64,000 nucleotides of DNA from Rubellimicrobium arenae (lineage in GTDB: Bacteria; Pseudomonadota; Alphaproteobacteria; Rhodobacterales; Rhodobacteraceae), in contig NZ_JAFMST010000013.1 in NCBI RefSeq assembly GCF_017916275.1, positions 60,915 through 124,914 of the forward strand. Direction: 5' to 3'. The translations under genes and the position numbers were made by a program. Within the stretch, counting starts at the first letter, position 1. Each line of letters opens with the position of its first letter. Positions 44,307-53,566 of this stretch are shown in pieces. The notes beneath the pieces are model-generated. The model was not told the origin of the DNA and did no database searches. It saw only the letters and a program-made list of their open reading frames with translations.

Positions 44307-45926
44307 TCAGGCTCTGACCGAAAGGCGCTCGGCGCGCCGGGCGGCCTGGACGTCAGGATCTGGGTCGAGCCCAGCCGCAAGCAGCGCCTGCGTGTAGGGA
44401 TCACGGGGGGCCTCAAAGACCTGCCGCACGGTCCCGTACTCGACGACGCGCCCTTTCCTCATGACCATCACATGGTCGGCAAAGTCGCGCACCACGGGAA
44501 GGTCATGGGCAATGAAGATGAACGCGATCCCCATTTCGCGACGCAGCCTGTTGAGGAGATCGATCACCTGCGCCTGCACCGAGACGTCGAGAGCCGACAC
44601 CGCCTCGTCGCAGATGATGAGTTCCGGCTCGAGCGCGAGCGCCCGGGCGATGGCAATCCGTTGCCGCTGCCCTCCCGAGAACTGGTGCGGATATCGGTTC
44701 GCGTGCTCCGGCCGAAGCCCTACCTGCGCCAGAAGATCGGCCACGCGGCGGCGCCACTGCGCTTTGGGGAGGATCTCGGGGTGGATCACCCAGGCCTCGG
44801 AGATCAGCTGGAACACCGTCATGCGCGGGTTCAGGGACTGGGTCGGGTCCTGGAATACCATCTGCAGGTCACGGCGCAGCACAAAGAGTTCGACCGGGGA
44901 CATGCGGAACAGGTCGCGCCCTTTCCAGAGCGCCTCCCCGGCATCGGCTTCGTCCAGGCGAAGCAGGATCCGGGCGAGGGTGGACTTGCCCGAGCCGCTT
45001 TCGCCCACGACGGCCAGCGTCTCGCCGGCCATCAGGTCGAGCCCGACGCCGTCGAGAGCCTTGAACGTCCCGTAGGTCTTCATGACGTTGCGGACCTTCA
45101 GGACCGGCTCGGCCGTCGAGAGCGGAGCGTGCATCTCGCCTTTGCCGGGCGCAGCGCCGATAAGCTTGCGCGTGTAAGGGTGTCGCGGGTTGTGGTAGAC
45201 GTCGCGGGTAGTGCCGCTTTCCACGATCTCGCCCGCATTCATCACGACCACCCGGTCGGCGATCTCGGCCACGACGCCGAGATCGTGCGTGATGATGACC
45301 ACGCCCATCCCGGTCTCGCCCTGAAGCTCCTTGAGCAGGGCCAGAACCTCGGCTTGCACGGTCACGTCGAGCGCGGTCGTCGGCTCGTCCGCGATGATGA
45401 CGTCGGGCTTCATGGCAAGCGCCATCGCGATCATCAGGCGCTGCCGCTGGCCGCCCGAGAACTCGTGAGGGTATTTCCGCAGGGCCTCAGCCGGATTGGG
45501 GATGCCGACCCGGGTGACCAGCCGCAGCGCCTCGGCCTGGGCCTTGGCCCTCGACTGACCGTGGGCCGTCATCGTTTCCACGATCTGCCAGCCGACGTTG
45601 TAGACCGGATTCAGGTGGCTCAGCGGATCCTGGAAGATCATCGCGATGCGCCGGCCGTTGATGTCGCGCCGCTCGGCTGCGCCAAGCTTCAGCAGGTCGC
45701 GACCGTCGAACCGGATCTCGCCCGAGGTGATGCGGCCCGGCGGCATGTCGATCAGGTCCAGGATCGCCGCCGTCGAGACCGACTTGCCTGATCCGGATTC
45801 CCCCAGGATCGCCAGGGTCTCGCGGCGGTCGACATGCCAGCTCACGTCGTTGACGGCCTTCACGACGCCGCCCGCGGTGTGGAACTCGACCGAAAGGTTC
45901 CGGACCTCGAGCAGGTGATCAGCCAT
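44307..45926 (-). CDS. Dpp/Gsi-type ABC transporter, fused double ATPase
   Basis: A 539-residue protein made of two complete nucleotide-binding domains, the DppD- and DppF-like halves fused as in GsiA and YejF. N-half: Walker A GESGSGKSV, signature FSGGQRQRLMIAMA, IADEPTTALDV. C-half: GESGSGKST, FSGGQRQRIAIARA, ICDEAVSALDV. Each half ends with the oligopeptide-type motif (RHPYTRKLIGA, RDPYTQALLAAG). The start overlaps the DppC-like gene by 8 bases. Powers the importer whose binding protein lies at 47838-49346. In this locus, next to acid-sugar enzymes, the cargo is more likely a sugar acid or oligosaccharide than a peptide. Confidence 0.93.
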   Translation of the reverse strand: MADHLLEVRNLSVEFHTAGGVVKAVNDVSWHVDRRETLAILGESGSGKSVSTAAILDLIDMPPGRITSGEIRFDGRDLLKLGAAERRDINGRRIAMIFQDPLSHLNPVYNVGWQIVETMTAHGQSRAKAQAEALRLVTRVGIPNPAEALRKYPHEFSGGQRQRLMIAMALAMKPDVIIADEPTTALDVTVQAEVLALLKELQGETGMGVVIITHDLGVVAEIADRVVVMNAGEIVESGTTRDVYHNPRHPYTRKLIGAAPGKGEMHAPLSTAEPVLKVRNVMKTYGTFKALDGVGLDLMAGETLAVVGESGSGKSTLARILLRLDEADAGEALWKGRDLFRMSPVELFVLRRDLQMVFQDPTQSLNPRMTVFQLISEAWVIHPEILPKAQWRRRVADLLAQVGLRPEHANRYPHQFSGGQRQRIAIARALALEPELIICDEAVSALDVSVQAQVIDLLNRLRREMGIAFIFIAHDLPVVRDFADHVMVMRKGRVVEYGTVRQVFEAPRDPYTQALLAAGLDPDPDVQAARRAERLSVRA

Positions 45927-46851
45927 TGGAACGTCCCCTCATTTCAAGGCGCCAGCGCTGGGTGGGATCGAGTGCGATGCGCATCCAGTTCGAGAGCAGG
46001 TTCAGCGAGAGCGTTGTCAGGATGATCGCCAGCCCCGGCCAGAAGGACAGCCACCAGGCCCGGGTCAGGTGCTCCTTGCCCTGGGCGATCATCAGGCCCC
46101 AGGTGATCTCGGGCGGCTGGATGCCGATGCCCAGGAAGGACAGCGCGCTTTCCGCCAGCATGACGTAGGCGAAGTCCAGCGTCGCGATGGTCATGAGCGT
46201 GGGCAGGACGACCGGCAGGATGTGGCGCAGGACGATGCGGCGGGACGAGGCTCCCATGACCCGCGCCGCCGACACGAACATCCGCTCACGGATCTCGAGC
46301 ACCTCGGCCCGGGTCGTCCGCAGGTAGACGGGGATGCGGGTGATCGCGAGCACGACGACGACGTTCGCGACCGAAGGCCCCAGGATGTAGAGGACGATGA
46401 CAGCGAGAAGGAGCGACGGGAACGACATGATCACGTCCGCCAGTCGCATGATGGCTTCTCCGACCCTGCGGGAGGCGTAGCCCGCGACCAGCCCGAGGGC
46501 CGTGCCGACCAGCGCCGAGCATAGGACCGCCCCCGCGGCCACGGTGATCGTGTTGCGGGCCGCCACGATGATGCGGGCCAGAAGAGGACGGCCGAGCGAG
46601 TCCGCGCCCATCCACCAGAGCCAGCCACGCTCCCAGTCGAAGGGCGGGGCGTTGCGCCCGCGCAGGTTCTGCTTCTGCGCCACGTCGCCCAGCAGGGCCG
46701 GGCCGAAGACCGCCATGAGGACGACGACGAGGAGGATGATGGTGGCCGCCAGGGCGAACTTGTCGGCCCAAAGCATGCGCAGGAACCGGCGGGGCGCGCT
46801 CGGCTCATCGGGAAGGACCGTTCCATCGGTCATGGCGGGCACATTGCTCAT
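45919..46851 (-). CDS. Dpp-type ABC transporter permease, DppC-like
   Basis: A 310-residue membrane protein. An N-terminal cytoplasmic stretch precedes the first helix (ATIILLVVVLMAVFGPALLG, about 36-55). WWMGADSLGRPLLARIIVAAR is the usual DppC motif, and the coupling loop is SAARVMGASSRRIVLRHILPVVLP. The final helix block ESALSFLGIGIQPPEITWGLMIAQG is diagnostic of DppC/OppC. Partner of DppB at 46863-47777, 11 bases upstream. Confidence 0.93.
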   Translation of the reverse strand: MSNVPAMTDGTVLPDEPSAPRRFLRMLWADKFALAATIILLVVVLMAVFGPALLGDVAQKQNLRGRNAPPFDWERGWLWWMGADSLGRPLLARIIVAARNTITVAAGAVLCSALVGTALGLVAGYASRRVGEAIMRLADVIMSFPSLLLAVIVLYILGPSVANVVVVLAITRIPVYLRTTRAEVLEIRERMFVSAARVMGASSRRIVLRHILPVVLPTLMTIATLDFAYVMLAESALSFLGIGIQPPEITWGLMIAQGKEHLTRAWWLSFWPGLAIILTTLSLNLLSNWMRIALDPTQRWRLEMRGRSNG

Positions 46852-46862
46852 GAGCGGTTTCC

Positions 46863-47777
46863 CTAGTGGCGGATGCGTGGGTCGAGAGCCGCGTAGGCCA
46901 GGTCGATCAGAAGGTTCATCACGAAGATCGCCAGGGCGGTGACCATGATGGAGGCCAGGACGACGGTGAAGTCGCGCTGGAGGATGGAGTCGATCATGAG
47001 CTTGCCCACGCCCGGAAAGCCGAAGATCGTTTCGATCACGACCGCCCCGTTCAGCAGCGAGGCCGCCTGGTCGCCGATCACGGTGATGATCGGCAGCATG
47101 GCATTGCGCAGGGCATGGACGAAGATGATCTTACGCGTCTTAATGCCCTTGGCCCGGGCTGTCTTGACGTAGGCCGACGAGAGCGCGTTGATCATCGACC
47201 CGCGCACGACCTGAACGATGAGGCCGAACGGCCGGATGAACAGGACGGCGATCGGCAGGATCCAGTGCCAGGGCGTGCCGGTGCCCGAGGTCGGCAACCA
47301 GCCAAGGCCCACGGCAAACACGACGATCGCGACGATGGCGATCCAGAAATCGGGCGCCGACGCCGCGACCAGGGAAAGGACGCCCGAGACCCGGTCAAAG
47401 AAGCCGCCCACCCGAAAGGCCGCGAGCGACCCCACGACGATGGCGGCTGCAGTCACGAGCGCCATCGTGATGACCGCGAGTTGAAGGGTCCAGACGAAGG
47501 CCTCGAGCACCACATCGATGGCGGGACGGGCCTTGCGGATGGACTCCCCGAAGTCGAGCTGGACCAGGTCGCCCACGTAGTGGCCGAATTGGACAATCAG
47601 CGGGTCGTTGAGGCCGTAGATCTCCCGGAACTGCGCCCGCATCTCGTCGGTGGCATCGATCGGCAGGTAAAGGTCGGTGGGATCCCCCGTCAGGCGCGAC
47701 AGGAAGAAAACCAGAATGACGAGCCCCACCAGCGAAATCAGGCTGGCCACGGAGCGCTTTCGGATGAACGTCAGCAT
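46863..47777 (-). CDS. Dpp-type ABC transporter permease, DppB-like
   Basis: A 304-residue membrane protein. The first helix is SLISLVGLVILVFFLSRLTGDP, with the DppB motif SRLTGDPTDLYLP. The coupling loop is KTARAKGIKTRKIIFVHALRNAMLP, followed by LLNGAVVIETIFGFPGVGKLMIDSI, diagnostic for DppB. It lies 60 bases behind the binding-protein gene, and that gap holds a very stable hairpin (47801-47832). Confidence 0.93.
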   Translation of the reverse strand: MLTFIRKRSVASLISLVGLVILVFFLSRLTGDPTDLYLPIDATDEMRAQFREIYGLNDPLIVQFGHYVGDLVQLDFGESIRKARPAIDVVLEAFVWTLQLAVITMALVTAAAIVVGSLAAFRVGGFFDRVSGVLSLVAASAPDFWIAIVAIVVFAVGLGWLPTSGTGTPWHWILPIAVLFIRPFGLIVQVVRGSMINALSSAYVKTARAKGIKTRKIIFVHALRNAMLPIITVIGDQAASLLNGAVVIETIFGFPGVGKLMIDSILQRDFTVVLASIMVTALAIFVMNLLIDLAYAALDPRIRH

Positions 47778-47800
47778 GGTGGGGCATCCTTCGGGATCAG

Positions 47801-47832
47801 CGGCCGCGGAGAGAAGGCTCTCTCCGCGGCCG
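47801..47832 (-). terminator. Perfect 14-base-pair hairpin between dpp-type binding protein and permease genes
   Basis: CGGCCGCGGAGAGA (47801-47814) and TCTCTCCGCGGCCG (47819-47832) pair perfectly around a 4-base loop. It is 5 bases past the binding-protein stop. Since permeases follow, it likely works as partial terminator or mRNA stabiliser giving excess binding protein. Confidence 0.75.
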
Positions 47833-47837
47833 GAACG

Positions 47838-49346
47838 TCACTCCTTGAAGCCGATCTCGGACAGCTGGAGTTGCGAGTTCGTGGCGATGGTGGGTGTCCA
47901 GTCGATGCGCTCGGCCACGCGGGCAAAGCCGACCATGTGGAACAGCAGCACGTCGGCGACCACCTCATCGTGGACATAGGCTTGCAGCTCGGACCAGAGC
48001 TTGTTGCGCTCCTCGCCGGTTGCGGCCGAGGCCCGGGTGATGAGGTCGTCCACATGCGGATCCGAGATGCCCGACTGGCGGCCTTCGGAGTGGTACTTGA
48101 AGTAGGCCGAGAAGCTCGGGTCGCCCATGCGGTTGTCGTGCATCGCCGCGATGATGTAGACGCCGCGGTCGGTCGGGTAGGGCTTCGAATAGTAGACTTC
48201 GTGCTCGGCCACTTCGACCATCTGGAGTTCGACCGTGAAGCCCGCCTCCTGAAGCATCTGCTGGATGGCTTCCATCACCTCGGTGACGTTCGGGAAGTTG
48301 GCGGTGCGGGCGAAGATGGTGATCGGCGTATCGACCGGAACTCCGTCGGCGCGGGCCTCCTCCAGCAGCGCCTTGGCGCCTTCCGGATCGTAGGCCGGCA
48401 CCTGCACGTCGGGATTCCAGCCCTGGGTCGTGGGCGGATAGATCGCCGTCGCGAGCAGCGCATCCTGCGGCACCAGCGTACCGATGAAGGCCTCGCGGTC
48501 GATCGCCATGTTGATCGCGCGGCGCACCCGGACGTCATTCACCGGGGCCTGGGACGCATCGAGTCTGAGGTAGACGGTTTCGGAGTTCAGGTAGGGGATG
48601 TCCGTCGCCGTGTTGGTGGCATCGTCCTGAGAGATCGTGGGCGCGATGTCGGCCTCGCCGGCTTCGACCATGGCCGCGCGCACGGCGGGGTCGGTACGGA
48701 CCACGTAGGTCGCTTGGGTGACCTCCGGCGCCTCGCCCCAGTAATCGTCGCGGCGGGTCAGGACGATCTGCTGGCCCGGGCTCCATTCCGTGACGGCGTA
48801 GGGGCCGGTGCCGACCGGGTCACGGACGAACTCGATCGGGGTTTCGGCCGGCACGATCGTCACGAGCGAAAGCAGGAGCGGCAGGATCGGCTGGACCGGG
48901 TCCACCACGAAGTCGATCGTCTGGTCATCGACCACGTTGGCCGCGACCGTCATGCCGCCGAAGTAGCGCGCCGCCTCGCAGGTGATGGTCGGGTCGAAGA
49001 CCCGGTCGAACGAATGCTTCACGTCCTGTGCGTCGAAGGTGCTGCCGTCCGAGAAGGTGACGCCCTGACGAAGGTGGAAGCGCCAGCTGCCGTCCTCCAT
49101 CTGCTCCCACGACTCCGCCAGCCGGGGCATCAGGCCCTGGTCGCCACGGACATCGAGTTCGGTCAGCGTCTCGTTGACGTTGCCCAGGATGACCCGGCCG
49201 ATGTTGGACCGGGTGGCCATGCAGGGCTCCAGCACGTCCACTTCTTCATTGAGAACGATGGTCACGGCCTTGTTGTCCTGCGCCCAGACGGGCGTCAGGC
49301 TGGTGGCGAGCAAGAGAGCTCCGCCGGTTATCGCCTTTCCGAACAT
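47838..49346 (-). CDS. Dpp-type ABC transporter periplasmic binding protein
   Basis: A 502-residue family 5 solute-binding protein. Signal peptide 1-22 (LLLATSLTPVWA). The family core is clear: PRLAESWEQMEDGSWRFHLRQGVTFSDG near residue 75, ISQDD and SETVYLRLD in the middle, and RRAINMAIDREAF near residue 280. ATG at 49346 is preceded by GGGAGGA. It captures the substrate for the permeases at 45919-47777. Members of this family carry peptides, but also sialic acid, oligosaccharides and opines. It follows a DMT permease gene with a 21-base gap. Confidence 0.93.
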   Translation of the reverse strand: MFGKAITGGALLLATSLTPVWAQDNKAVTIVLNEEVDVLEPCMATRSNIGRVILGNVNETLTELDVRGDQGLMPRLAESWEQMEDGSWRFHLRQGVTFSDGSTFDAQDVKHSFDRVFDPTITCEAARYFGGMTVAANVVDDQTIDFVVDPVQPILPLLLSLVTIVPAETPIEFVRDPVGTGPYAVTEWSPGQQIVLTRRDDYWGEAPEVTQATYVVRTDPAVRAAMVEAGEADIAPTISQDDATNTATDIPYLNSETVYLRLDASQAPVNDVRVRRAINMAIDREAFIGTLVPQDALLATAIYPPTTQGWNPDVQVPAYDPEGAKALLEEARADGVPVDTPITIFARTANFPNVTEVMEAIQQMLQEAGFTVELQMVEVAEHEVYYSKPYPTDRGVYIIAAMHDNRMGDPSFSAYFKYHSEGRQSGISDPHVDDLITRASAATGEERNKLWSELQAYVHDEVVADVLLFHMVGFARVAERIDWTPTIATNSQLQLSEIGFKE

Positions 49347-49367
49347 GTTCTTCCTCCCGGTTGTTGA

Positions 49368-50282
49368 TTAAAGATCGGTGTTGCGTTCGGCTGCGGACGC
49401 CCGTGAATAGCGTGTCGCCAGCAGGGCCGATCCGCAGATGATCGCCCCGCCGAGCCAGGTGGCGGGGCCGACGACTTCGCCGAAGACGGCGTAGCCCAGG
49501 CCGGCCACGAGCGGCAGCCGCAGGAAATCCACGGGCGCGACGATCGTTGCGTCCGCCAGACTGAAGGCATGGGTCATCAGGGCCATGCAGGCGGCACCCA
49601 GGACGCCCTGCACGACAAGAAGTCCGCCCTCCCATGGGCTGGGCGTGCTCCAGATCAGCAGGGCAGGCAGGAGAGCCATGGGCGCGGTCAGGAGCAGGTT
49701 CCAGACCACGAGCGTATCGGTCCGGTCTCCAGAAGACATCGACTTCAGCATGAGCTGGATGAGGGCCGTCAGGAGAGCGCCGACCAGGGCGAAGCCCATG
49801 CTGAGCATTGGCGCGTCCCCGTCGGGATGAATGACCAGCAAGGCTCCGATGAAGCTGGCCAGGACTGCCAGGATGGTCGGCGTCGTCAGGCGCTCTCTCA
49901 GCATCGCGGCGGCGCCCAGCACGACGAAGATCGGTGAGATGAAGGCGATGGCCGTCACGTCGGTCAGCCGTCCGTAGGAGAATGCAGCGAAGAAGGAGAC
50001 GAGGGCCAGAAGCTTCAGGCCTGCGCGCAATGCGTGCTGTTGCAACGGATACACGGTCCTGAGAACCCCGGGCCGAATGGCGACCCAGGGCAGCACGGCA
50101 AGGGCGCCGAACGCTGCCCGGAAGAAGCCGATGACAAAGGGGTGAACGGAGCCGCCAAGGGCCCGAACGATCGCCGCATCCGCGGCGGCAAGTCCCGCGG
50201 CGATCGCTGCCAGCCCTACTGCGAGGGTTGCAGGCGCGGTTCTTCCCACGTCTCGGATCACATGCTCCTCCGCTCCGGCCAT
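49368..50282 (-). CDS. EamA/DMT-superfamily permease
   Basis: A 304-residue membrane protein with about ten hydrophobic segments in two EamA-like halves (residues about 20-145 and 155-290). Motifs include FFRAAFGALAVLPWVAIRP, ALVSFFAAFSYGRLTDVTAIAFISPIFV and ATIVAPVDFLRLPLVAGLGYAVFGE, typical of RhtA/YdcZ-like drug/metabolite transporters. It lies directly upstream of the Dpp-type genes, so it may be the first gene of that transcript. The direction of transport is unknown; export of a waste product or uptake of a small acid are both possible. Confidence 0.85.
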   Translation of the reverse strand: MAGAEEHVIRDVGRTAPATLAVGLAAIAAGLAAADAAIVRALGGSVHPFVIGFFRAAFGALAVLPWVAIRPGVLRTVYPLQQHALRAGLKLLALVSFFAAFSYGRLTDVTAIAFISPIFVVLGAAAMLRERLTTPTILAVLASFIGALLVIHPDGDAPMLSMGFALVGALLTALIQLMLKSMSSGDRTDTLVVWNLLLTAPMALLPALLIWSTPSPWEGGLLVVQGVLGAACMALMTHAFSLADATIVAPVDFLRLPLVAGLGYAVFGEVVGPATWLGGAIICGSALLATRYSRASAAERNTDL

Positions 50283-50380
50283 CCTCCATGTCCGGCGCCT
50301 GAACCTTGGACCCGGATGATCATCTTGTCAACATGCGGATGCTTAATCTGTGTTAAAACAACTGTGCTGCCAATAAATGC

Positions 50381-50386
50381 ATTATA
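50381..50386 (-). promoter_or_regulatory. Minus-strand -10 element of the DMT/Dpp operon
   Basis: A perfect TATAAT read on the minus strand, with only a weak -35 (TTTCCT at 50404-50409). It lies in the AT-rich divergent gap, 99 bases before the DMT start codon. Confidence 0.5.
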
Positions 50387-50431
50387 GAACAGAGAGTTGA
50401 TAGAGGAAAATGATAGATATCCAGTTCAGTC

Positions 50432-50445
50432 GTTGAAACTTCAAC
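50432..50445. promoter_or_regulatory. Operator candidate GTTGAA-AC-TTCAAC in the divergent control region
   Basis: A 6+2+6 inverted repeat, 58 bases before the sialidase-fold gene start and upstream of the minus-strand TATAAT. TTGTCAA (50325-50331) and its reverse complement TTGACAA (50446-50452) also occur in this 221-base gap. A GntR protein encoded at 54691-55422 is the natural candidate to bind here. Confidence 0.6.
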
Positions 50446-50503
50446 TTGACAACAGGGAGTTCGTGATCAACGTGCAGATCGTCCGCCGGAGGAGGAGTCA
50501 GGC

Positions 50504-51697
50504 ATGGAACCCAACGACATCGCCGCTGCCATGACCGGCGAGGTGTCCGAGGTGGCACCTGGACGCTGTGAGGCGTTCCTGCCGTCTCCCAAGGTGCAGA
50601 ACCACGCAGCCTTCCTTGCCAGATTGGCGGACGGGGCGCTGATCTGCGCTTGGTTCGGGGGGACGCTCGAGGGGAAGTCGGACATTTCGATCCACGCCTC
50701 CATTCTGCCCAAGGGCGGGACGACCTGGGGGCCTGCCCGGCCACTCAGCGGGGATCCTCATCGATCCGAGCAGAACCCTGTGATCTTCGCTGCCCCCGAC
50801 GGCTCGACGTGGCTGTTCCATACGGCCCAACCCTCGGGCAACCAGGACGAGTGCCAGATCCGGATGGCCCGCCTGCATCGCGATCCGTCGGACCCGACGA
50901 TGATCTCGGCCGAGGAGGGGCGTTTCCTCGATCTGCCTCTGGGCTGCTTCATCCGTGCCCCCGTCGCTGTGAGGGAGGACGGCGCATGGCTCCTGCCGAT
51001 CTTCCGCTGCATCCAGCGGCCCGGCCAGAGATGGAATGGCAGCCATGACCTCGCCGCAGTCGGTGTCTCGACGGACGGCGGAGCCAACTGGACGCTGGAC
51101 GAGGTGCCGGGCTCCATCGGCTCGGTCCATATGAGCCCCGTGGCTCTGGGGGATGGTCGGCTGGCTGCCTTCTACCGACGCCGGCAGGCGGACTTCGTGC
51201 ACCGTTCCGAAAGCTCGGATGGTGGACGCACCTGGTCGGTCCCCGAGCCGACCGACGTTCCCAACAACAACTCGTCGATCGCTGCGATCCGCCTTGCCTC
51301 TGGCGAGGTCGCCATCATCTGCAATCCGTCTTCGGCCGCGACCTCTTCGGATCGACGCGCGTCGCTGTATGACGAGCTGGGCGAGGACGACGCCCGGCCG
51401 GACGCCGATCCGAGCGGCGGCTGCACTCCCATATGGGGCGTGCCGCGGGCGCCGGTCGCCGTCTGCCTGTCATCCGATGGGGGGCGCAGCTTTCCCCATC
51501 GCATCGTCATCGAGGATGGCCCGGGAACCTGCACCTCGAACGACTCGACGGACGGCCGCAACAAGGAGATGTCCTATCCCTGGCTGCTCGAAGGGCCGGA
51601 CGGGACACTTCATATCGCCTACACATACCACCGCCGCGCGATCAAGTATGTCCGGCTCGCGCCCGGTTGGAAGCATGCAACCGGAGGCTTGGCATGA
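50504..51697 (+). CDS. Cytoplasmic sialidase-fold (BNR/Asp-box) protein
   Basis: A 397-residue six-blade propeller protein of the bacterial BNR/sialidase-like family. Asp-box motifs (S-x-D-G-G-x-x-W/F) lie at about 189-196 (STDGGANW), 237-244 (SSDGGRTW) and 323-330 (SSDGGRSF). [20 protein letters not shown] near residue 47 and [14 protein letters not shown] near 87 are typical of the family. No signal peptide is present, so it works inside the cell, unlike most sialidases. ATG at 50504 has GGAGGAGGAG upstream. The last four bases overlap the PdxA2-like gene (ATGA). It probably acts on an imported glycoside or sugar acid as glycosidase, lyase or isomerase; sialic acid is not proven. Heads a four-gene operon. 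Confidence 0.85.
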   Translation: MEPNDIAAAMTGEVSEVAPGRCEAFLPSPKVQNHAAFLARLADGALICAWFGGTLEGKSDISIHASILPKGGTTWGPARPLSGDPHRSEQNPVIFAAPDGSTWLFHTAQPSGNQDECQIRMARLHRDPSDPTMISAEEGRFLDLPLGCFIRAPVAVREDGAWLLPIFRCIQRPGQRWNGSHDLAAVGVSTDGGANWTLDEVPGSIGSVHMSPVALGDGRLAAFYRRRQADFVHRSESSDGGRTWSVPEPTDVPNNNSSIAAIRLASGEVAIICNPSSAATSSDRRASLYDELGEDDARPDADPSGGCTPIWGVPRAPVAVCLSSDGGRSFPHRIVIEDGPGTCTSNDSTDGRNKEMSYPWLLEGPDGTLHIAYTYHRRAIKYVRLAPGWKHATGGLA

Positions 51698-52647
51698 GCG
51701 ACATCATCGGCATCACCATGGGCGATCCGGCCGGGGTCGGTCCGGAGATCTGTGTTCGGGCTTTGGCCGAGATGGGCGAGGCTGATCGTGCCCGAACCCG
51801 CATCTATGGCAACCGGCCTACCCTGGAGGCGGCCAAGGCCGCCCTGGGCATCGAGATGGATCTGGACGGGCATGTGGTGGACCTGCCGGTCGAGGGCGCT
51901 CCCCTACCGTGGGGGCAACTCTCCCCGGTGGCCGGCGATGCGGCCTTCCGCTTCATCGAAAAGGCCGTGCGGGATGCCGAGGCCGGCCAGATCGGCTGCA
52001 TCGTGACGGCACCCATCAACAAGGAAGCCCTGAATGCCGCCGGTCACCACTACGACGGGCATACTGGGATGCTGCGGTCCCTGACCAACGCCAAGGCCGC
52101 TTACATGCTGCTGGCGTCGGACCGGCTCAAGGTCATCCATGTCAGCACGCATATCTCGCTCAAGGAGGCGATCGAGCGGCTGACGCCGGAGCGCGTGCTG
52201 GCCACGGTCCGGGCCGGGAACGCTCACCTCAAGCGCATTGGCATCGAAAAGCCCCGGATCGCCGTGGCGGGCCTCAACCCCCATTGCGGCGAAAACGGGC
52301 TCTTCGGCACCGAGGATGACGAGAAGATCGCCCCGGCCGTCGCGGCGGCGCGGGCGGAAGGCATCGATGCCTCCGGCCCGATCTCGGCCGACACCCTGTT
52401 CTACCGCGCCTATGCCGGGAACTTCGATCTCGTGGTCGCGCAGTATCACGACCAGGGGCATATCCCGGTCAAGCTCGTGGCCTTCGATACTGCGGTCAAC
52501 GTTTCGGTGGAGCTCCCCATAGACCGCACCTCGGTCGATCACGGCACGGCCTTCGACATCGCGGGCAAGGGCATCGCGAACCACGGCAACATGAACGCGG
52601 CCATCGCCTATGCCCGCAAGCTCGTCCAAGGAGGGCGCGCCCAATGA
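51694..52647 (+). CDS. pdxA2: PdxA2-like 4-phosphate acid-sugar dehydrogenase/decarboxylase
   Basis: A 317-residue protein of the PdxA family. Metal-binding His153 (STHISL), His197 (LNPHCGE) and His252 (QYHDQG) match the three histidines of Pdx[12 protein letters not shown] at the start and [13 protein letters not shown] are family signatures. PdxA makes part of vitamin B6, but the PdxA2 branch, found beside DUF1537 kinases, oxidises and decarboxylates 4-phospho-D-threonate or 4-phospho-D-erythronate to dihydroxyacetone phosphate. A DUF1537 kinase lies in the same locus (55419-56456), which favours PdxA2. It overlaps its neighbours by 4 bases on both sides (ATGA twice). Confidence 0.87.
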   Translation: MSDIIGITMGDPAGVGPEICVRALAEMGEADRARTRIYGNRPTLEAAKAALGIEMDLDGHVVDLPVEGAPLPWGQLSPVAGDAAFRFIEKAVRDAEAGQIGCIVTAPINKEALNAAGHHYDGHTGMLRSLTNAKAAYMLLASDRLKVIHVSTHISLKEAIERLTPERVLATVRAGNAHLKRIGIEKPRIAVAGLNPHCGENGLFGTEDDEKIAPAVAAARAEGIDASGPISADTLFYRAYAGNFDLVVAQYHDQGHIPVKLVAFDTAVNVSVELPIDRTSVDHGTAFDIAGKGIANHGNMNAAIAYARKLVQGGRAQ

Positions 52648-53552
52648 GCTTTGCCATCTCAGGTGTCTATTGCGCCGCCGCGACGCCCCTGAAGGAGGAT
52701 GGCACGCCCGACCTCGACCTGTTCGGCGCGCATGCCAAGGCCCTTCTGGAGGAGGGCTGCCATGGGGTCGCTCTCCTTGGGTCCACGGGCGAGGCCAACA
52801 GCTTCGGCATCCGGGAGCGCATGGACCTGCTGGAGGCCGCGCTGTCCGCTGGCGTGCCGGGCGCGGCCCTGCTTCCCGGGACCTCCACCAGCGCGGTGAC
52901 GGATACGATCGCGCTGACCCGACATGCCGTGCAGGCGGGCGTCAAGGGCGTCGTCATGCTCCCGCCCTTCTACTACAAGGCGTTCTCGGACGAGGGGCTG
53001 TTCCGGTTTTACGCGCGGGTCATCGAGGGGGTCGGCGACGACCGGCTCAAGGTCCTGCTGTACCACATCCCCATGCTGACGGGCGTACCGATCAGTCATT
53101 CGCTGATCGCGATGCTGCGCGAGGCCTTCCCGGACACGATCGTCGGCATCAAGGACAGTGACGGCAAGATCGAGAACATGCAGGCCATGGCCGCCCGCTT
53201 CCCGAACTTCGGCGTGCTGGCCGGGGCCGACCCGCTTCTGCTGCCTGTCCTCCAGGCGGGCGGCGCGGGGTGCATCACGGCGTCCTCGAACGTCGTCGCG
53301 CGGGAGTTGCGGACCGTCTACGACCACTGGAACGACCCGTCGAGGTCCGAAGAGGTCAGGGCCGCCCAGGACACCATCGTGGCCTGGCGCAACCTGACCA
53401 ACGCCTATGTCCAGCTTCCCACCGTCAAAGCGATGCTGGCCCGCCGGAGGGGTAACCTGGGCTGGCTGAACGTCCATCCGCCCTTCACGCCGCTCACCGA
53501 GCCCGAGCGCGAGAAGGTCTGGGCCGAGATGGCCCGGCTCGAGTCGATCTGA
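52644..53552 (+). CDS. DapA/NanA-family lyase or dehydratase
   Basis: A 302-residue class I aldolase-type TIM barrel. Schiff-base Lys170 (VGIKDSDG), Tyr140 (LLYHIP) and the GSTGE loop at 46-50 are all present. The family includes dihydrodipicolinate synthase, N-acetylneuraminate lyase, KDG aldolase and 5-keto-4-deoxyglucarate dehydratase; gene context argues against lysine synthesis. It should either cleave a 2-keto-3-deoxy acid to pyruvate and an aldehyde or dehydrate an acid sugar. Starts in the ATGA overlap with the PdxA2-like gene. An iron alcohol dehydrogenase gene follows after 14 bases and could handle the aldehyde. Confidence 0.86.
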   Translation: MSFAISGVYCAAATPLKEDGTPDLDLFGAHAKALLEEGCHGVALLGSTGEANSFGIRERMDLLEAALSAGVPGAALLPGTSTSAVTDTIALTRHAVQAGVKGVVMLPPFYYKAFSDEGLFRFYARVIEGVGDDRLKVLLYHIPMLTGVPISHSLIAMLREAFPDTIVGIKDSDGKIENMQAMAARFPNFGVLAGADPLLLPVLQAGGAGCITASSNVVARELRTVYDHWNDPSRSEEVRAAQDTIVAWRNLTNAYVQLPTVKAMLARRRGNLGWLNVHPPFTPLTEPEREKVWAEMARLESI

Positions 53553-53566
53553 GAAGGGATCCATCC

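Noticed and set aside
51694..52647. Calling this gene the vitamin B6 enzyme PdxA
   Set aside because: It sits in an acid-sugar operon with a DUF1537 kinase in the same locus, which is the PdxA2 context.
52644..53552. Calling this gene dihydrodipicolinate synthase for lysine
   Set aside because: The catalytic residues are shared by the whole superfamily, and the neighbours are catabolic.
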